Origin: Hofstenia miamia
Taxonomy: Eukaryota > Xenacoelomorpha > Acoela
Direction: 5' to 3'
NCBI GenBank assembly: GCA_004352715.1
Contig: SCFE01000054.1
Location: forward strand, 313,671 to 377,670
Length of the DNA: 64,000 nucleotides
Position numbers and translations under genes: made by a program. The number at the start of each line of letters is the position of its first letter. Position 1 is the stretch's first letter. The notes below the pieces were generated by a model. The model had not been told where the DNA came from and made no database searches. It saw nothing but the letters and a program-made list of their open reading frames with translations. This document shows, one piece after another, positions 10,424-22,202 of this stretch.

Positions 10424-11423
10424 NNNNNNNNNNNNNNNNNNNNNNNNNNNNNNNNNNNNNNNNNNNNNNNNNNNNNNNNNNNNNNNNNNNNNNNNNNNNN
10501 NNNNNNNNNNNNNNNNNNNNNNNNNNNNNNNNNNNNNNNNNNNNNNNNNNNNNNNNNNNNNNNNNNNNNNNNNNNNNNNNNNNNNNNNNNNNNNNNNNNN
10601 NNNNNNNNNNNNNNNNNNNNNNNNNNNNNNNNNNNNNNNNNNNNNNNNNNNNNNNNNNNNNNNNNNNNNNNNNNNNNNNNNNNNNNNNNNNNNNNNNNNN
10701 NNNNNNNNNNNNNNNNNNNNNNNNNNNNNNNNNNNNNNNNNNNNNNNNNNNNNNNNNNNNNNNNNNNNNNNNNNNNNNNNNNNNNNNNNNNNNNNNNNNN
10801 NNNNNNNNNNNNNNNNNNNNNNNNNNNNNNNNNNNNNNNNNNNNNNNNNNNNNNNNNNNNNNNNNNNNNNNNNNNNNNNNNNNNNNNNNNNNNNNNNNNN
10901 NNNNNNNNNNNNNNNNNNNNNNNNNNNNNNNNNNNNNNNNNNNNNNNNNNNNNNNNNNNNNNNNNNNNNNNNNNNNNNNNNNNNNNNNNNNNNNNNNNNN
11001 NNNNNNNNNNNNNNNNNNNNNNNNNNNNNNNNNNNNNNNNNNNNNNNNNNNNNNNNNNNNNNNNNNNNNNNNNNNNNNNNNNNNNNNNNNNNNNNNNNNN
11101 NNNNNNNNNNNNNNNNNNNNNNNNNNNNNNNNNNNNNNNNNNNNNNNNNNNNNNNNNNNNNNNNNNNNNNNNNNNNNNNNNNNNNNNNNNNNNNNNNNNN
11201 NNNNNNNNNNNNNNNNNNNNNNNNNNNNNNNNNNNNNNNNNNNNNNNNNNNNNNNNNNNNNNNNNNNNNNNNNNNNNNNNNNNNNNNNNNNNNNNNNNNN
11301 NNNNNNNNNNNNNNNNNNNNNNNNNNNNNNNNNNNNNNNNNNNNNNNNNNNNNNNNNNNNNNNNNNNNNNNNNNNNNNNNNNNNNNNNNNNNNNNNNNNN
11401 NNNNNNNNNNNNNNNNNNNNNNN
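10424..11423. other. Assembly gap (1000 N)
   Basis: Exactly 1000 N at the 5' side of LINE copy 2. Confidence 0.98.
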
Positions 11424-11705
11424 TTACGTAAAAATTTAGCAATAAAAATGTTTGTAATTCTAAAAACTTGAATTGTTACATTTAAGCAATAGATTGTAAC
11501 AATCCTAATTCAATGGGATTTTTGAAAATTATTTGACATCTATGTATAAAAAAATATTTTAAGCAATAGACTGCTAACAAATTTGCTTGCCAACATAAAT
11601 ATTTTATATTAAAATGAGGTCATTGCCCCATGTTCAAAGTCCGCAATTACATCATACCCAGAGGGGGAGACTGGGGGAACGTTCTCCCTCCCTCAACAAA
11701 ACACA

Positions 11706-11942
11706 ACCAGTGGCGTACGCAAGCTGTGGAATGTCCTTCAGTGAGTTTTTCAAAATTGCCTTTGACTGGTTAAACAAAAAAATTTTCGTTAAAAATATTA
11801 CGAAAGTCCAAATTTACGTGGTGAAATGCATTTCTAAGTGTCGAATTCATCAATATTTCCAAAGAATTTTAAGGGCTTGCCCCCTTTTTGTAAGTTACGG
11901 TGGAGATATTCCACCGTTGGAAAACCCTGCGTACGCCCCTAC
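11706..11942. mobile_element. Possible MITE with GGCGTACGCA ends
   Basis: Left edge CAGTGGCGTACGCAAG and right edge CTGCGTACGCCCCTA form an imperfect inverted repeat about 237 bp apart. CAGTGGCG-type ends occur in hAT MITEs. No convincing 8-bp duplication is visible, so the boundaries are tentative. Confidence 0.45.
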
Positions 11943-12727
11943 CTATAACAATTGTACAACATAATATGTAAATAACTATTGGTTCTACTCTATGTCTGCA
12001 AGGGTAGACAATATTAAATTGATATTGCAATTATTGCAAAAATTGCAAATTAACTAACCTATTGAATATTTTAAAAAATCAATTGCCAAATATTTAAGAT
12101 TCACTTAAATCTTGCTGAAATATATAATCAATTCCGGATTCCAGAAGCATTATCATCCTGTCTAGTAAATTTATATAGCATTGGCTGTGGAAATAATGGA
12201 TAATTTGATGACCCAAAAATATGTAATGCTTCCTCAACCCAATTCACCATTTTATGCATATTCAAGGCTTAACATTAACCTTATTTCGCACCATTGTGAT
12301 ATTCTGTCGGACACCTCACCTAAAGAAATTAAACTATGATCACCGCATTTATATATAGTATGTATGGCAGAACCAAATTTGCCATTAGCAATTATCATTA
12401 GTGGCAATATTTAAGTTTTGATTTTGTAGAACAATTTCTTCTTACTGCGAACAGATGTATGAACCACAAGTAACCCTTTTTGTTATCTCACAATTATGAT
12501 TTTACTTTGAAAAATTTTTTATGTGTTATATATTGATTTTTATTAATACCAAACTTACTATGATTTTTGATATAATATTTTTATTCTAATTATTGCCAAA
12601 AGTTGGAAATAATCTATTGTTTGAAACACAAAAATTGATTAATTTACTAAACAAGAAACATCTATTTGTAGGGTTTCAATTAAGAATTGCCTACTTCTTA
12701 AAAAATCTCATGAAAATATGCCGAATC

Positions 12728-12768
12728 GGAATTAAGGGGGTTGGAGCGCTCCAAACCCACTTAATTCC
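12728..12768. repeat. Near-perfect spacerless palindrome
   Basis: GGAATTAAGGGGGTTGGAGC is followed at once by its near-exact reverse complement, ending CACTTAATTCC. Arms are about 20 bp with one or two mismatches. It could form a cruciform or be the centre of a fold-back repeat. Confidence 0.85.
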
Positions 12769-13067
12769 GGCTGAGCAGGGATTGGCCTAAATTTTCGGAT
12801 AAGATTTATTAAAGTCTAAGAAGTAAGACATTTCTAGAAATCACTCTACTACAAAATTAAAGAATCGTTTCCTATTCAAATTGGAACAGTTAACAGTGCA
12901 TCAGCCTGTATTCAAAACTCGCATCAACTGATCTACGGGGCAATAAGTGTGTTAGCCATCCTACTAAAGGTTGCATTAGTGTGGTGTAGGGAGAAATAAT
13001 TCATTTATAAACATTTATAATGCGTGTTCCGTTTGTTAGTTTAAAATGAAATATATACAATATATAT

Positions 13068-13371
13068 GAGTATATATATATATATATATAAANNNNNNNN
13101 NNNNNNNNNNNNNNNNNNNNNNNNNNNNNNNNNNNNNNNNNNNNNNNNNNNNNNNNNNNNNNNNNNNNNNNNNNNNNNNNNNNNNNNNNNNNNNNNNNNN
13201 NNNNNNNNNNNNNNNNNNNNNNNNNNNNNNNNNNNNNNNNNNNNNNNNNNNNNNNNNNNNNNNNNNNNNNNNNNNNNNNNNNNNNNNNNNNNNNNNNNNN
13301 NNNNNNNNNNNNNNNNNNNNNNNNNNNNNNNNNNNNNNNNNNNNNNNNNNNNATATATATATATATATACC
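13068..13371. repeat. (TA)n tract containing a 260-base gap
   Basis: TA repeats flank N at 13093-13352 on both sides, so the gap itself is probably TA repeat. Confidence 0.9.
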
Positions 13372-15889
13372 CCTCCTCATAGAAAAAGCTGGGTGTGCCC
13401 CTGATTTTAGGACAGTCTGAAATAACACTGACATAATAATTCTACTGTAAGTTACACTGCTATCGATGCTGATAAGCGAATTTCGTAAAAAATCGGCTTT
13501 CCTCAAATATGTTTGCTTCTGTTTCGGTTTTTGATTTTTTCGCTTAATCGCTCAGCTTTTTAAACGGGCTCTTTGCTGGATCTACTCATCAAATAAACTT
13601 TCCCTCATCTCCTTTTAAAAGCCAGGCTTTTGCCTATTTCGCTATATCGCAAATTCCTTGATCTGATTTTTCTCAATAAACCGCTACTCGCCTTCTATGA
13701 TTTCATAAAATTCTCTCCCTCTATCAGTGGCTCACGATTCTTTTCTAAAGTTCATTTTCTTCTACCTCGCATTCACAAAGCTACCTGCACCAATGACTTT
13801 TTCTATCGTATAATTCCACCAGCTAATTTCATAATTTCTAATCTTGAACTCAATTTGTGATCGCCTTCTAGACTTTTCAAAAACGCATCCTTCTGTTTCT
13901 TCTGTCTGCTATCTCTGAATTCGGGTTTTTATCTAAATGCAACTCATTTCCTGTGTGCAATTGCTCCTCTTGTCATCTTCGCATCTAATTTTCACTGTTT
14001 TTCTTTCTCCCTGTTTTGTTTGTAAACATGTTATTTTACTTTTGTATACACCATTAATTTCGGTTAAATCAATTATTATTATTATCATTCTTACTTTTAA
14101 CAGCTTCATGCTGGTATCCCTCTCAGCTTGGGGAACTCACCAGTTCCAGTGTACCGTAATCTTGGCAATGATATAGGTCAATTTTATAAAATATTTCTTT
14201 CAAAATGTTCAAATTTAACTAATTTCAATTTTAAAAAAACATTTGTCGAATCTGAAGGAAAACGATTAACCCATACACACGGAGTGTAAAATACATCTGT
14301 AATTGGCTGATTTATAAAACTTTAACTCTCAGAATAATGTTAACTATACTATTAAACAAGTTTCGGAGACACTACAATACAATTGCAATCGTGAGCTAAG
14401 TAATCAGTTAAATATTGCTAATAGTTAAAAGTATTTATAATATAAATGTAAACAAACGATGCCTTAAAATGATAGCAGTCTACACTAAATAAACAAATTT
14501 GTTTGGAGTAAACAATAATGTCAGACGGTGCCGTTGAACAGACGTGACACCTGAATACAATAATATTTCTAAATCTACAAAATATCTTCGAGACTTCAAT
14601 CAACATTACGAATCCGCGCTGTCATTAAAAATGAAGATTTCAGTCTGCGAAATTGATTTTACGAATATGAATTAGAACTTGTTTCCTTATATTCTCATAC
14701 ATGCATTTTGTACAAATGCCTAATTAAATTATTATCCTGAGTATTCTGACTTCTTTTGTTATGATTGATATCGCTGGCACACAATGTAAGCAAATGTTTG
14801 TGGATAAATTGCTGCCAATTTCGCAAAATGCTAATTGAAACCAACGACTGTTAATCAGGTCAATTGTGATAATTCCTTTTCATTTTTGGTAACTATCGGA
14901 TTGCTGTCAGAAAGATTCTTTTGAAGTTTTTATTGTGTAGTTTCAATAACGGACCTTACGCTACTAGTGGACATAATTTGTACTGCACACAATTATTGTA
15001 ATTACAAAATATCCTGTTTTAGTGTGCGGTAGAGGTTAAGTATATTTAGGTAAAAATAAAAATCGCACTTTGAACTAGCAAATAGCGATTTTCACTCCGT
15101 TTGCATAACGAATTCTAATACCTTATAAAGTTGATATATACAAATCTATATTTACAGTTTGCCTTTGTAACCTGCAACTATTGCAAATGTATCTTGTTTT
15201 ATTTTGTTCGAGTGGCAAAAAAGTAATTGCTCGAATTCATGCAAACTATTTAAAAAATTAATTCTTTATGTTGATAATGGAAGCATTATATTCGAATTGT
15301 AACAATCGTTTTGTTTTGATTTAGATGCCATATGATGCTAACAGCGTTACACATGGATATTTATTGTTGTTCCCTTTACATCTTCCTTTAAAAGACTTAA
15401 ATAACAAGGCTAAGGTTTGCTTTAACTTAATGCTCCTGAATACTGATGTAGACCATGCGATGTAATCAAGGGGAGGGGGGGTTCAGCTGTTCTTGTTAAA
15501 TCTGATTGGGGATCCAGCCCCCTTGTTAAAGTTATATTACGGATTGGGGCTTTGGATTTTATTTGTTGAAAAACTAAATTTGTCAAAATTTAACATAATT
15601 ATCAGAATTTAGTTCAAATAAATCGTGAAAACAACTAATTGCAACTTTTAGTTGAATAGAACCGGCAGTTATTTTTAGAAATGGCAAAGGCGATGGTTTC
15701 AGTTACTGCGAGATGGAGTACTCCGATATTACTTAGAGCATACTGTACGTATGTTTCTTGGGGATTCGTAACAGTTTAGATGTTTAGGAGGCTTTTCCAA
15801 TTGAGACATTTTCGCTTACAGAATGCATCTCAATTACCAAATCTGAAGCGGTTACTAGTTTTCCATTTTCCATTTGTCTATCTTTTCAG

Positions 15890-15936
15890 GACCAACAAAT
15901 TTATATCCGTGCCCAGAAGAAATTTGAATATGATAA
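15890..15936 (+). CDS. MPRIP-like exon (first visible; end of PH1, part 1)
   Basis: A textbook acceptor (CTATCTTTTCAG) and donor (AA|GTAAGTTATG) bound 47 nt encoding DQQIYIRAQKKFEYD plus two bases. The IYIRA strand followed by a helix aligns with the FIRAETKEIVSGW segment of MPRIP PH1. Phase 0 in, phase 2 out. Confidence 0.85.
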
Positions 15937-18900
15937 GTAAGTTATGTTGTATTCTCTGATACACAACCTTCATTAAAATATTCATGGTTTAAAACCATGT
16001 GAAACGAAACGTTTGTTTTTATTACATTTAAGTGCATTTGGCATTTTTGTTGCCTCATTAAACGGGGCTGGAAGAAAAACCTTCGCCCTTGTTATGTATT
16101 GTTAGAGTTTGTTTGAAATGTAATTTACTTTTCACCGTATTTTTTAGCGTTTTAATTTATGACAATAACTCGAATTTCTCAATGTGAAGTTAATTAGTGT
16201 CTAATTCAAGCGGGAGCGTGTTTAGCAGCAGATGGGATTTATCTATGAAGGCTTCAGCTTTTCTCATAAAGGAAAAATTTATGAATTACCTCTCCCATCA
16301 TTTTTTAGCTGGAATCGATATGTGACGTAAAAAAATAAACTTACATTAAAGTTTCTTAAGGCATTTTTTATAACATCACGCGTCAGTTAGGACGTGAGTG
16401 AAGGTGACAGTCGCCAACTCACTGTCGACCTACAAAATTTTGACACAATTTTAGCGCACACTAATTGTGTACAAATTCGACTCCCGTATTTTGCACACAA
16501 AGTAAGTGTGTTTTATTTTATTCAAAATTCCATAAAACTAAGTTAAACTTAAAGATAGGGGAGACTGGGGCACAGTGAATCATAATAATTTTCTTCAGTG
16601 AATCGATAAAGAGAAAATATGACAACATTATTATGTGCTGTAGTGTCAATTCATTAAAGGGTAGCACCATTTTGACCATGACTATTAATATAGACTTTGG
16701 AGCAGGGATGTCATAAGCATTCACACTGTTTAGACTTTGGAGCAGGGATGTCATAAGCATTCACACTGTTTAGACTTTGGTTTTTGTGATCCACTGTACT
16801 TCGGTCTCCCCTACATCATAACACAACCTTTATCAGAGTAGCCTATTTCTTTTTCAAATTATCTTTCTTCCAATAGATTATATGATATTCAATTGATGAC
16901 TTCATAGTGTATTCTCTAAGACAATTACTAAATGCTTACCTGGGAAGTAGAGTGACAGCTATATTTTTTCTGTGAACTTAGTTTATTTTTATCATAAGTT
17001 TCCCATCTGCAATAATCGAGGCTATCATATTTCTAATTAAATCTTTTCATCTAAAAACTGACGTTTTTTATGAGCCTGTTTTATTATTTTTATGACTGTT
17101 ATAAAGAATGCATTATGCTTAAGCATAATTTTGTTTTACATTTGTTTAACTTTAACTTAATCAATTGAAACTTAATCTTTTAACGTAAAAATTGCTTCAG
17201 GTGCCTCTCCCCATGTAGTTACAATTCTCTGACTTAACCCAATTTCCGTTTTCTTTTTTGAAAATATTTCAAAGGTAGCTATTTTAATAGTGGCTTTGTA
17301 TGAAAGGTACTCGAGAAAGCCTGTTTCATTTTAACAAAGTTAAATTAGGCTAAACAGCTACCTTTTGTGTTTAAGCAATTTGTTTGAATTAGAGCAGTTT
17401 ATTTAAACTGATTGTTTATAGCACAGGTTTCTACGTAAATTAGAAAGATTTTACAAAAATGCTGCCATAAACTCCTTAAAAAATTATGACGTAAGAATTT
17501 CTAATATAAATTGCTTTTGTGCTGATGTATTATGCAGGTAGATTATTGCGCGCGGTCATCGGTGTTGCGGACTTATTATTTGTTCTTTATTGGCGAGCTT
17601 GCGCACTGGATGTAAATTAGGGCCGGTCTATTTACGTCTATGTGTGAATATTAATAATGAAGTTTTGAATGTGTCTGCTTAGTTGGCTGCGACATTTGCG
17701 AGCTCTCAAGGATGAACTATCCAAAAAGCCCCCAGGAAATTTACAACGATCACAGACAACCGGTGACTATCCGAAGCGTAATTCGGTACGTTAATTCGTA
17801 TTAATCCTTTCTTACTTTATTAAGACCTTACTATTTTTAACCGCACTGAATGATTTACACTTTTATCATAATGCTCATGTACGTCAAAGATGATTTCATT
17901 CTATATTTTTTGTGTTTAGAAGAATGCGAGGATTTTTATATGTAGGAATACATTATGAAAGTTTCTGAATATCTTTTGAAATTTGTTTAAGAGATAGAGT
18001 GTAGGCTTCGGACTTTATTGAGTCTTTCAATAACTCAATTTTTCAATCAATTTTAAGGTTTTTACTCAATAATTTGCATAGACTCCATTTTCACGTTTTG
18101 GCTCAATTTTAACTCAATATCTGCCATTTTCCCAATATATCATTGTAAATATGTGACATCTACTTAAAATTGAAGTTCATTGTTTGCTATAGTTCACTCC
18201 TGAATGTATATTATCATTATATATGCTATCGCGCACATGGTGGTCATCTGGAACAATTCTACTTACTAAGAAGCCTGAAAACTGAGGGAAGTTGAAAATT
18301 ATGACTCAATTTTTGGCTCATTGTTTTTTTACTCAATGGACTTTGAAGCCTAATAGTGAAATTGTATTAAGAATAAGACATTCTTCAAAAATGATTGTTG
18401 ATTTGTCATTGTGTTTAATACGTTATTATGAGAAAATTATTTTATGTGCTATGTTTTTACATGTGCATATTTAACAAGCTTTATATTTTTATTTTTTTAT
18501 TTATATTTTTTATTTTATATTTATATTTTTATATATTTTTACAGGCGCCTCTTTATCAAGCCTTACATTTTTTTCAATTTCAAGTATATTTACAAAACTT
18601 TATTTTTATACTCTTTACATGATTTAATTTTAAAACTTCTCAATTCTCAGATATTTTCAAAAACTGATTAAGTTTTCTTGTCGTTTACACTAGGACTGTG
18701 CTGGTACAATTACTACGGATACAGTAAAGGAAAAAATGTATCCTGTTCATGAGTCGAATGTCGCACCCCCTCATGTATACTAATTCAGATTTTTAAGTAC
18801 TGTATATAAGCAATATACACTGAATTAAATAATCTATTTTGTATGTATATATATATATATAGATTAGGGGAAATTTTTATTAATCGTACATAAGGTGTCT

Positions 18901-21865
18901 GGTTGAGTAGTTTTAGTAAACATTAATTATGGCGGTTGCTTCTTGAATTATATGGTAGTTCAATAAATTTCGAACTCTCATTAATGATTGCAAGTGCATA
19001 CCACTGCATTCTCGCTACTCAAAATTCGTCCGAACAAGTAGTCAGTAGTGCAAGCAACACAATTTTACCTTTTCGCGTTAATGAACTTTTGGTCAGTGTT
19101 GACCATTGGCAAGGGTGGACGTGGGGTCAAATTTTCGTACCCAAACCCGCAATACACAAAAATCATTGTAAAAAAATAATGCTTTTAAATACATTTCTTC
19201 AGCATTAGAGGGTAAATTTCGCGCCACTTGACTAGCTAACAAAATTGGTGAATTATAGCAATAATAATCAGATTTTTTGGAACATATCTGTTATCAGATT
19301 TTAATGTTTTTTTATATAGTTTTTAACCAAGCTCTTAACAGATCTGGTAGCCAAATTATAAATATGGTAATCACTGCTTTTGGTAATTCATGGTAATTTC
19401 CATTAAATTCCTTTTATAATTGTTACACATTTTTCAGGAATATATCATACATTTTTGAAAACAATACATTCTGTACTTTTACCAGTACTGCCTACTGTGT
19501 GTACATGTATCGCGGATACGGGTACTTGCAGGTACGGGTAATGTAAAATTAACAGCAGGCAGGTAGCAGTGGTAAACTATACTACCTGTACGCCCCCAGT
19601 TTAAAGGTATTTAAACAGTTTCCATATTATTTGTAAATATTTTTGCTAGTTGAATTTGTGTGATGGTGCACACGATTTTCATGTTCTATTTTTACAGAAT
19701 TATAAAACATCGCAGAAAAGTTTGAAAAACTTGTTATCCATGCTCTTTATTATTTTATAAATATTTCATACACTATACATGTACGCTAAGCAAACACTAA
19801 ATGACCTCTTTAATTCAGAATTTCAATATGTAACTACTAAATTTTGTGCAACCATCACAATTTATGTGAACATGTTTATAGAAATGGAGAGCATGGCTTT
19901 GTTTGTTGTTTTTTGCTTTGTTGTTTATTTTATTATTTCTTTATTTTACAGTCGAGTGCTTTCATAATACAGATGAGTTGTTTTTTATTTTGTGTTTTAA
20001 ATGACACCCGGATTCCAATGAAACGCTTGTTGATATTGTTCAAGGTATTTTCTTAACTTAAACTACACACCTGTTTATCTTTTAAAACTCTTTTTCTGGT
20101 TATACTTTTATAGTTTCCCTTGCTTATTCCAACAAAGTTTTAAGTTTTCATTTTCCATTTTACTTCGTGAACATCATTTGATCGATTAAGTGCATTTTAG
20201 CTCCAGCGTTCCGATGACTCATCAAACTTGGATATTTCGGTGTTGAAGCATCGCAGACAACAATCAGCCAACGACAGGTTGGATATTTTGGATGATCTCC
20301 TATTTATATTAATGCGTTTCTCCAACAGGTTTGTAGAAATAATTTTGAGATTTTTATGCAAATGTTGATTGCGTATTCTATAAAGAAAATGTAAAAAAGT
20401 TTTAAAATATATTTATAATAAAATCGTAAGATCTATTAGTTGCTCGTATGTTTTAATTATTGCCCCCGCCAAGAACAAAATATTGTGTTTGCCTTTGTCA
20501 TTTATGGAGCTTGGCGAGGGTTGCGTAGATTCTTACTAGCTTGTGTTTTATTTGGCTTAAAATTTCTTCTTTAGCTGGCTAACGTTAATTCGTCTGCATT
20601 TGGTAAGCCAAGCATATGTTAACGTCAGCATGTGAAAAACTTGTGATCATATTATTTTACTGTGATGCATCAGTTGATTAATATTTTAATGACTGCTGCA
20701 TGTTTTTATTTTATAGTCTGACAAATGAGTTGCACCAACTGTGCATGATTTATTAGACAGCAGAGTTTTTAAATTCAACACCTCGTTTAATAACAGTTTA
20801 GGGTTAGAGTTGGCAAACTGGCCGTAAGCTAAAACTAATAACTAGTTACTAATCAGTTAGTGACCACTTACTGTCAACTTAGTACAAGATGTAATCTTCT
20901 ACATTTGTCAAATACATTTCTATAACTACACCATTTGACCTTGTATTTCAGAGTGTCATAATTTCCCTCTGCTATTTATGTTTACCCTTTAAGATCCACA
21001 TGCAAACTCTCAGAGGTTTTTAAGGTGAGAGCTGCGGTATTATTTAAGCTGTGTCCCTGCAACCCCACTGTGATTCCCAGAGATGATATTGTCAAAAGTT
21101 AAGGCTCATGTCGAATTTAAAAAATTAGAAACACAGGACTCTGACCTAGTTGAAAGAATATTGCACAATACCAGCACGTCGACGTTTTTCGGAGCCGTTC
21201 TCAATATGATAACATAACTGTAGGCGTTTTAATTTTTTTCCTACTCTTATTTTTTTGAGCTAGAATTGTAAAAAATTAAAATCGCTTATTTTATTTTTAA
21301 TTTTTACATCAGCTTATATATTTTATAAATAATTTTTGAAATTATCCAGTAGCCAATCATGAGAAATATAATTTCGCGTGTTGTTTCTGTTAAAATTTGT
21401 GCATGTATTTGATACAAGCCTCAAGGCTGCTGTTTATGTTGACTTTTTGTCAAATTTCTTCACTAGAGAATGCATTTGCCATAAAGTAGTAAGTAGGTGC
21501 ATCTCTACTATATTGATGATCAATTAGAATTCGCAAATGCTTATCAATATGGCTTTAGCCTGTGTTTTGTGGTAAATTTGTTCTGATTTGACGCATTTCA
21601 GAGAACTCGATGTTCTAAATTTTGAACTAAAAGATTGTGATCTAAAAACTGATGCAAATTATTCCATGTCTTCCCTTGAATATTTTTTTTGACTACTATT
21701 TCGGAAATTTTGCGATGGGGTTCGTGCAATATTTTATGTGCAATAAACAGTTTTTTTTCCAACTATCTTGGTTTCAAGAATTTTCAATCAATCTGAATTA
21801 TGTGTTAGGCTGTATAAGTTTATCAGGCGGTTACGTTAAAATTTTACCTCTATTGTAAACGCAAG

Positions 21866-21896
<31 letters not shown>

Positions 21897-22168
21897 CGTA
21901 CCAAATTTTTTACAGGACGGCCACTTCCAGTTTCTCTTTTGAATGATCCGTCACTTCGTCACTTACCAGAACTTTAACGCTTCTGTAGAAGCTAATCTTT
22001 GGCATATTTTTGCTGTGTATAAAAAAGTAGAATCATGGGAGACGTTGTGATACGGAAATTCAACTGTGTCTCATTTGTTCTGTATGACTAAATTAAACAC
22101 GATCAAAAACTGCTGTTTTAGCGGGTTATTTGTAAACACTCAAATTTAATTACCCTCGTTGATTACGT

Positions 22169-22202
<34 letters not shown>

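Larger units (their letters stand above)
11424..15889. other. Region upstream of the first recognised MPRIP exon
   Basis: No exon could be supported. The gene's start codon and the first two thirds of PH1 must lie in this region, in the gaps or left of the window. I searched the plus strand for a W-x-R-x-F PH signature ending in phase 0 and found none. The stretch holds a possible MITE, a palindrome, a gapped (TA)n tract and a C/T-rich segment (13500-14060). Confidence 0.5.
15937..17682 (+). other. Intron (MPRIP-like)
   Basis: GT-AG intron of 1746 bp containing the MITE at 16558-16811; otherwise featureless AT-rich DNA. Confidence 0.85.

Noticed and set aside
11614-11964. Plus-strand 116-codon open frame
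   Set aside because: It overlaps a probable MITE, has no splice context or recognisable motif, and its composition looks random.
17712-17777. Apparent start exon MNYPKSPQEIYNDH with GT donor, in phase with the next exon
   Set aside because: The overlapping frame starting at the acceptor at 17682 completes the PH1 helix (WLRHLRALK) and joins both neighbours in phase, which is far better supported.
18936-19208. Plus-strand 90-codon open frame in an intron
   Set aside because: No homology signal, no acceptor or donor in suitable phase, and AT-rich codon use unlike the neighbouring exons.
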